DNA from: Candidatus Planktophila vernalis
Lineage (GTDB): Bacteria > Actinomycetota > Actinomycetes > Nanopelagicales > Nanopelagicaceae
Assembly: GCF_002288185.1 (NCBI RefSeq)
Contig: NZ_CP016776.1
Coordinates: 682,001-746,000 of the forward strand
Direction: 5' to 3'
Length of the DNA: 64,000 bases
Under the pieces are notes generated by a model. That model was not told the DNA's origin, did not search any database, and was given only the letters and a program-made list of their open reading frames with translations. This document shows positions 59,191 through 64,000 of this stretch, piece after piece. The stretch's first letter is position 1; every line of letters begins with the position of its first letter. Both the position numbers and the translations under genes were made by a program.

Positions 59191-60440
59191 CAGAATTTTC
59201 CAAAATACTTCTGTGCACCCAATAAGGCTTCGACTAAAGCGTCAACGTCATGCTCATCGTTGTAGAGGTAGAAGGAAGCACGCGTTGTCGCTGGAACGTT
59301 CATAATCTTTGTTAGCGGCCAGGCGCAGTGATGGCCTGTGCGCACTGCAATTCCCTGGCTATCAACATACTGACCAACATCGTGTGGGTGAATATCTTTG
59401 ATGGTGAAAGAAAGAGCTGCCCCACGATCAACATTATCTTGAGGACCAACAATGCGAAGTCCAGGAATTTGCAACAGTTTATCTAGCGCATATCCAGTTA
59501 ATGATCGCTCATGCTCGGCAATCGCATCCATACCAATGTTGGAAAGGTAATTAAGCGCGGCACCCAACCCAACAGCCTGTGCCATATTTGGAACTCCGGC
59601 TTCAAACTTTTGTGGTGCCTCTGCCCATGTAGCACTCTCCATTGTTACAGCAGTCACCATTGAACCACCCGTTAAAAACGGTGGTAACTCGCTAAGCAAT
59701 TCTGCCTTACCCCACAAAATTCCAACACCCGTTGGGCCAACAGATTTATGACCAGAGAAGGCTAGAAAATCCACATCTAAATCAACAACGTTCACACGCA
59801 TATGCGGAACAGACTGACAGGCATCTAGAACAACCACTGCCCCTACTTCACGTGCACGCTTAACGATGGCACCTAATGGATTAATCGTTCCCAAAACATT
59901 TGATTGATGCGTAAGTGCAACCACCCTTGTATTGGCGGTAATAACCTGATCAATGTTTGAGAGATCTAACCTTGAATCTTGATTGACTTTAAACCACTTG
60001 AGCTGAGCCCCGGTGCGCTTAGCTAACTGCTGCCAAGGAATCAGGTTTGCATGGTGCTCCATCTCGGTAACAACTATGGAATCAGATGCAGTTAATGCAA
60101 AGCGGTTTCCAGGCTCGGCATTACCCATGGCGTAGGCAACTGCGTTAATTGACTCAGTAGCACTCTTTGTAAAGATGATTTCATTATCTTGAGCGCCTAA
60201 AAACTCGGCAACAATTGCTCGAGCTCCTTCGTAGGCATCTGTTGCCTCTTCAGCTAGTTGGTGAGCCCCACGGTGAACGGCAGCATTGTGCTTTGAATAA
60301 AAATCACTCTCGGCGTTAATTACTGCCCAAGGTTTTTGAGACGTTGCACCGCTATCTAGATAGACCAGCCTTTTACCATCGCGAATAGTACGTTCGAAGA
60401 TTGGAAAATCTCTACGTACATTCGCAACAGAAAAACTCAT
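59190..60440 (-). CDS. sufS: Cysteine desulfurase SufS
   Basis: SufS takes sulfur from cysteine with pyridoxal phosphate. The 416-residue class V aminotransferase has VTEMEHHANLIPWQ near residue 125, the PLP Lys in AFSGHKSVGPTGVGILWG near 232, and the active-site Cys in VRTGHHCAWPL near 370 in the short-loop group II arrangement. It lies between sufC and sufU in the operon. Confidence 0.96.
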   Translation of the reverse strand: MSFSVANVRRDFPIFERTIRDGKRLVYLDSGATSQKPWAVINAESDFYSKHNAAVHRGAHQLAEEATDAYEGARAIVAEFLGAQDNEIIFTKSATESINAVAYAMGNAEPGNRFALTASDSIVVTEMEHHANLIPWQQLAKRTGAQLKWFKVNQDSRLDLSNIDQVITANTRVVALTHQSNVLGTINPLGAIVKRAREVGAVVVLDACQSVPHMRVNVVDLDVDFLAFSGHKSVGPTGVGILWGKAELLSELPPFLTGGSMVTAVTMESATWAEAPQKFEAGVPNMAQAVGLGAALNYLSNIGMDAIAEHERSLTGYALDKLLQIPGLRIVGPQDNVDRGAALSFTIKDIHPHDVGQYVDSQGIAVRTGHHCAWPLTKIMNVPATTRASFYLYNDEHDVDALVEALLGAQKYFGKF

Positions 60441-60447
60441 TAGATCC

Positions 60448-61200
60448 TTACTTGCTCACGTAATCTGCGTAACCATTGGCCTCTAGCTTGTCAGCTAGAT
60501 CCGGTCCACCCTCTTCAACGATTTTGCCATTAGCAAAAACGTGAACAAAGTCAGGCTTGATGTATTTCAAGATACGTGTGTAGTGAGTAATCAAAAGCAC
60601 GCCCAAATCATTATTTGCCTTTGCGCGATTAACACCTTCTGAAACGATACGAAGAGCATCAACATCTAGCCCTGAATCTGTTTCATCCAAGATGGCCATC
60701 TTGGGCTTCAATAGTTCCAGCTGCATAATTTCATGACGCTTCTTTTCTCCGCCAGAAAATCCCTCGTTAACATTTCGAGTAGCAAATGCTGGATCCATAT
60801 TCAACGCTTCCATTGCACCCTTTACTTCGGCAACCCATGTGCGAAGCTTTGGAGCTTCACCGCGAAGTGCTGTTGCCGCTGTGCGAAGGAAGTTAGAAAC
60901 TGATACACCAGGAACTTCTACTGGGTACTGCATCGCAAGGAACAAACCCGCTTTAGCGCGCTCATCAACTGTCATATCCAAAACATCTGCGCCATCTAAT
61001 GTTACAGAACCACCTGTGATTGTGTACTTAGGGTGGCCTGCGATTGAGTAAGCAAGAGTTGATTTACCAGATCCGTTAGGACCCATGATTGCATGTGTCT
61101 CGCCAGACTTGATTGTTAGGTCAACACCCTTGAGAATTTCGACACTACCGTCGTCAGTATTAACTGAAACCTGTAGTCCGCGGATTTCTAGAACGCTCAT
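60448..61200 (-). CDS. sufC: Fe-S assembly ATPase SufC
   Basis: The 250-residue ABC-type ATPase of the SufBCD scaffold has Walker A MGPNGSGKSTLAYSI near residue 39, signature GFSGGEKKRHEIMQ near 145 and Walker B MAILDETDSGLDVDAL near 170, with the SufC-typical ETDSGLD ending. It drives conformational change of SufB-SufD. Confidence 0.97.
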   Translation of the reverse strand: MSVLEIRGLQVSVNTDDGSVEILKGVDLTIKSGETHAIMGPNGSGKSTLAYSIAGHPKYTITGGSVTLDGADVLDMTVDERAKAGLFLAMQYPVEVPGVSVSNFLRTAATALRGEAPKLRTWVAEVKGAMEALNMDPAFATRNVNEGFSGGEKKRHEIMQLELLKPKMAILDETDSGLDVDALRIVSEGVNRAKANNDLGVLLITHYTRILKYIKPDFVHVFANGKIVEEGGPDLADKLEANGYADYVSK

Positions 61201-61224
61201 TATTTTCTCTCTTCTACTCGTGTA

Positions 61225-61521
61225 CTAAATCTCAACCGTGACGGAATTTCCGTCGATTTTTACTGCATATGTCGCAAGGCTTATGTTTGCCGGCAAAGTC
61301 AAAGCTGCGCCGGTTCTTAAATCGAATTCTGCACCATGTAGCCAGCATTCAATTTTAAAATCTGTAACTTCACCCTCTGATAGAGAAGCCTCTGAGTGGG
61401 AACAAGTGTCATCAACTGCAAATACTTCATCGCCCACTCTGGCAACACAGATGCTCTTTCCATCTTTTTCAATCTTGACCGGCTTGCCAACCTCTAATTG
61501 ATCTAATGTTAAGTCGGCCAT
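61225..61521 (-). CDS. Rieske-type [2Fe-2S] ferredoxin in the suf operon
   Basis: The 98-residue protein has the Rieske ligands C-x-H (DTCSHSEASL, about residues 38-42) and C-x2-H (ECWLHGAEFD, about 58-63). It is a soluble single-domain ferredoxin of the biphenyl-dioxygenase/NirD-like group. It lies between sufD and sufC, a regular place in Actinobacteria, where it may supply electrons to cluster assembly (inferred). Confidence 0.92.
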   Translation of the reverse strand: MADLTLDQLEVGKPVKIEKDGKSICVARVGDEVFAVDDTCSHSEASLSEGEVTDFKIECWLHGAEFDLRTGAALTLPANISLATYAVKIDGNSVTVEI

Positions 61522-62604
61522 TTATGCACCAGCTCTTTCAAGTTCGCCATCGATACGTTCCATGAGGCGCTCTTGTACTTCTTCGTTTCCAATCTCAGTA
61601 ATGATTTCATTGAAGAAACCACGAACAACTAGGCGACGGGCATTTTCTAGCGTGATTCCACGTGACATCAAGTAGAACAACTGCTCGTCATCAAAGCGGC
61701 CTGTAGTACTCGCGTGACCCGCACCAACGATTTCGCCAGTTTCAATCTCAAGGTTGGGAACCGAATCAGCGCGTGCTCCATCTGTTAGCAAAAGATTTCT
61801 GTTGAGCTCATAGGTGTCAGTACCTTCGGCAACTGCGCGGATCAATACATCACCGATCCACACTGTGTGAGCATCTCTGCCAGCAAGTGCGCCTTTAAAG
61901 TTCACTCGAGATTTAGCATTTGGCACAGCGTGATCAACGTGCATACGGTGCTCAAAGAACTGTCCGGTAGTTGCAAAATACACTCCTAGAAGTTCTGCTG
62001 ATGCACCTGGTGCTGTGAATTCAACTGTTGGCAGAATGCGCACTACATCTCCCCCAACGGTTACTGTGATTGATTTGAATGTTGCATCCTTATCAACCAC
62101 TGCGTGGTGGCGGGCGGTGTAAACACTCTTTGAATCAAACTCTTGAAGAGTTACGAAAGTCAGCGATGATCCAGGAGCTAAAGCGATCTCTAGGTCTTCT
62201 GCCAGCAATGTATCGCCAATGTTTTCAACGATTACTGTTGCAACAGCATGAGTACCTAGTGAAATACGCACTCTTGAAAGTTCAGCTGAATCAAGGGCGC
62301 CTGCTGAGCGGGTCAAAAAGATTGGCTCTTTAATTTCCGCATTTGCGTCAATAGAAAGATGTGCAACATCAGAGACTTCCCCGCGGATGCGCTCGATGAT
62401 GACATCATCGCTCACAGCAAGAGGTGCCAAAGATTCACGAGTAAAGCTGGCACCCTTAGGTAATCCCGCTTTGGCTAAAAGTGAATTACGGTCTGCAACA
62501 ACAGCCGAACCATCATGTAAACCGCGCAAGCGCTTTAACGGTGTGAACCGCCAAGCTTCTTCGCGCCCCGTTGGGGTTAAGTAATTAGTAGTTAAAACAG
62601 ACAT
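61522..62604 (-). CDS. sufD: Fe-S cluster assembly protein SufD
   Basis: The 360-residue SufD is the SufB paralogue of the scaffold. The conserved C-terminal core is seen in [42 protein letters not shown] near residues 290-335, and the beta-helix repeats precede it. Start overlaps the sufB stop by one base. Confidence 0.95.
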   Translation of the reverse strand: MSVLTTNYLTPTGREEAWRFTPLKRLRGLHDGSAVVADRNSLLAKAGLPKGASFTRESLAPLAVSDDVIIERIRGEVSDVAHLSIDANAEIKEPIFLTRSAGALDSAELSRVRISLGTHAVATVIVENIGDTLLAEDLEIALAPGSSLTFVTLQEFDSKSVYTARHHAVVDKDATFKSITVTVGGDVVRILPTVEFTAPGASAELLGVYFATTGQFFEHRMHVDHAVPNAKSRVNFKGALAGRDAHTVWIGDVLIRAVAEGTDTYELNRNLLLTDGARADSVPNLEIETGEIVGAGHASTTGRFDDEQLFYLMSRGITLENARRLVVRGFFNEIITEIGNEEVQERLMERIDGELERAGA

Positions 62605-64000
62605 TAACCAACAGCACCTTCCATTTGAAGTTCAATGAGGCGATTGAGCTCTAGGGCATATTCCATAGGTAGCTCACGTGCAATTGGCTCAATGAATCCA
62701 CGGACAATCATGGCCATAGCTTCATCTTCAGTTAATCCGCGAGACATCAAATAGAAGAGCTGATCATCAGAGATCTTTGAAACAGTTGCTTCGTGACCCA
62801 TTGAGACATCATCTTCGCGAATATCAACATATGGATATGTATCAGAACGAGAAATTGTGTCAACTAGAAGTGCATCGCACTTCACTGTGCTCTTCGAGTG
62901 ATGTGCGCCCTCTTGAACTTGGACAAGTCCACGATAAGAAGTACGTCCACCATTTCGTGCAACAGATTTAGAGATAACAGATGACGATGTATATGGCGCA
63001 GCATGAACCATCTTTGCGCCAGAATCTTGGTGTTGTCCTTCTCCAGCAAAGGCAAGTGAGAGAGTCTCACCCTTTGCATGTGGACCCATCAAAAAGATTG
63101 CTGGGTACTTCATGGTGACCTTAGAACCGATGTTTCCATCAACCCATTCCATGGTCGCACCTTCGGCACATGTTGCGCGCTTGGTAACCAAGTTATAGAC
63201 GTTGTTAGACCAGTTTTGAATTGTGGTGTAGCGAACGCGTGCACCCTTCTTCACAATGATTTCAACTACAGCTGAGTGAAGTGAATCTGACTTATAAATA
63301 GGAGCTGTACAGCCTTCAACATAGTGAATGTATGAATCCTCATCGGCGATGATTAATGTGCGCTCGAACTGACCCATGTTCTCAGTGTTAATGCGGAAAT
63401 ATGCCTGCAATGGAATATCTACGTGAACACCCTTTGGCACATAAATAAATGAACCACCTGACCACACAGATGTATTAAGAGCTGCGAACTTGTTATCGCC
63501 CACTGGGATAACAGTTCCGAAGTACTCCTTAAATAGCTCCGGGTGCTGCTTAAGAGCGCTATCTGTATCAAGGAAAATAACGCCTTGCTTCTCTAGATCC
63601 TCACGGATTGAGTGATAAACAACCTCTGACTCATATTGAGCAGCAACACCTGAAACTAAGCGTTGTTTTTCAGCTTCTGGGATACCTAGACGATCGTATG
63701 TGTTCTTAATTTCATCTGGCAGGTCATCCCACGTTGCAGCCTGCTTTTCTGTTGAGCGCACGAAGTATTTGATTGTGTCAAAGAAGATTCCAGAAAGGTC
63801 AGAACCCCAGTTTGGCATTGGCTTTTTCTCAAATAGCGCAAGGCCCTTTAAGCGAAGGTCTAGCATCCACTGTGGCTCAGATTTCTTTGCCGAGATGTCG
63901 CGCACGACATCTTCATTCAGGCCACGCTTTGCGTTCGTGCCTGCATCGCTCTTATCTGACCAACCGTATTCGTAGTTGCCGATACCTTCGAGTTCTGGAT
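62604..64000 (-). CDS. sufB: Fe-S cluster assembly protein SufB, 5' end outside the window
   Basis: About 465 residues are visible; the frame is open to base 64000. An apparent GTG at 63905 is internal, since the family sequence continues upstream ([13 protein letters not shown], then [15 protein letters not shown]). Markers are [14 protein letters not shown]-like [39 protein letters not shown] with the conserved Cys, and the C-terminal [22 protein letters not shown]. SufB is the cluster-assembly subunit and leads the operon here; a SufR-type regulator would be expected beyond the edge. Confidence 0.97.
   Translation of the reverse strand, partial: PELEGIGNYEYGWSDKSDAGTNAKRGLNEDVVRDISAKKSEPQWMLDLRLKGLALFEKKPMPNWGSDLSGIFFDTIKYFVRSTEKQAATWDDLPDEIKNTYDRLGIPEAEKQRLVSGVAAQYESEVVYHSIREDLEKQGVIFLDTDSALKQHPELFKEYFGTVIPVGDNKFAALNTSVWSGGSFIYVPKGVHVDIPLQAYFRINTENMGQFERTLIIADEDSYIHYVEGCTAPIYKSDSLHSAVVEIIVKKGARVRYTTIQNWSNNVYNLVTKRATCAEGATMEWVDGNIGSKVTMKYPAIFLMGPHAKGETLSLAFAGEGQHQDSGAKMVHAAPYTSSSVISKSVARNGGRTSYRGLVQVQEGAHHSKSTVKCDALLVDTISRSDTYPYVDIREDDVSMGHEATVSKISDDQLFYLMSRGLTEDEAMAMIVRGFIEPIARELPMEYALELNRLIELQMEGAVG

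Overview
The window is a gene-dense stretch of an actinobacterial chromosome with unusually low G+C for that phylum. It carries a complete rRNA operon and about 60 protein genes, mostly separated by a few bases or overlapping. The evidence for Actinobacteria is gene content and gene order: mycothiol ligase mshC, pafB-pafC-tatA-tatC-helY, gcvH-garA-ftsR-bifunctional nuclease-MerR-gcvP, a fused cytidylate kinase/GTPase Der, parA-scpA-scpB-rluB, DUF3099 and SURF1 beside fabG-fabI, and sufBD-Rieske-sufC-sufS-sufU-sufT. Low G+C, very short spacers and missing ancestral genes suggest a streamlined lineage such as the freshwater acI group (Nanopelagicales). That placement is an inference; the 16S gene at 39045-40558 would settle it.

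Layout: 1-4.7 kb holds a DUF3090 protein, a kinase-like SCO1664-family protein, mshC, a PAC2 protein, a HAD phosphatase and a RecB-type nuclease. 4.7-14 kb runs rightward: trmI, pafB, pafC, tatA, tatC, a diacylglycerol-kinase-like lipid kinase, helY, a 5'-3' exonuclease and lnt. 14-35.3 kb is mostly leftward: gcvP and a regulator/FHA cluster with gcvH, a phospholipid synthase, cmk-der, tyrA, aroH, rluB, scpB, scpA, then parA and a ribbon-helix-helix protein (rightward), xerD, pyrG, recN, nadK, tlyA and four small or uncharacterised genes. 35.4-41 kb is a leftward 16S-23S-5S operon with two promoters, a leader boxA, RNase III stems and a strong terminator; there is no tRNA in its spacer. 41-48.3 kb is tyrS, argH, argR, argD, argB, argJ, argC. 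48.4-55.5 kb is pheT, pheS, an rRNA methyltransferase, rplT, rpmI, infC, fabI and fabG. 55.6-64 kb is DUF3099, SURF1, an ABC exporter and the suf operon, which runs off the right edge.

The most notable observations are reductive and regulatory. (1) The Pup-proteasome block normally found between trmI and pafB is absent: trmI and pafB overlap directly. (2) A 33-codon remnant of alanine dehydrogenase sits between pyrG and xerD with its start and ribosome-binding site intact. (3) Ten genes have a TAnnnT hexamer exactly six bases before the start codon, a leaderless-transcription signature. (4) Two 10-base repeats 20 bp apart sit at the argC promoter and look like a double ArgR operator. (5) infC has no ATG, GTG or TTG that fits and appears to start at AUC behind a good Shine-Dalgarno site and a leader of about 140 nt. 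(6) An AT-rich 260-base gap upstream of aroH carries five ATCGAT sites. No mobile element, CRISPR array or clearly foreign island was seen; apart from these points the window is conserved core genome.
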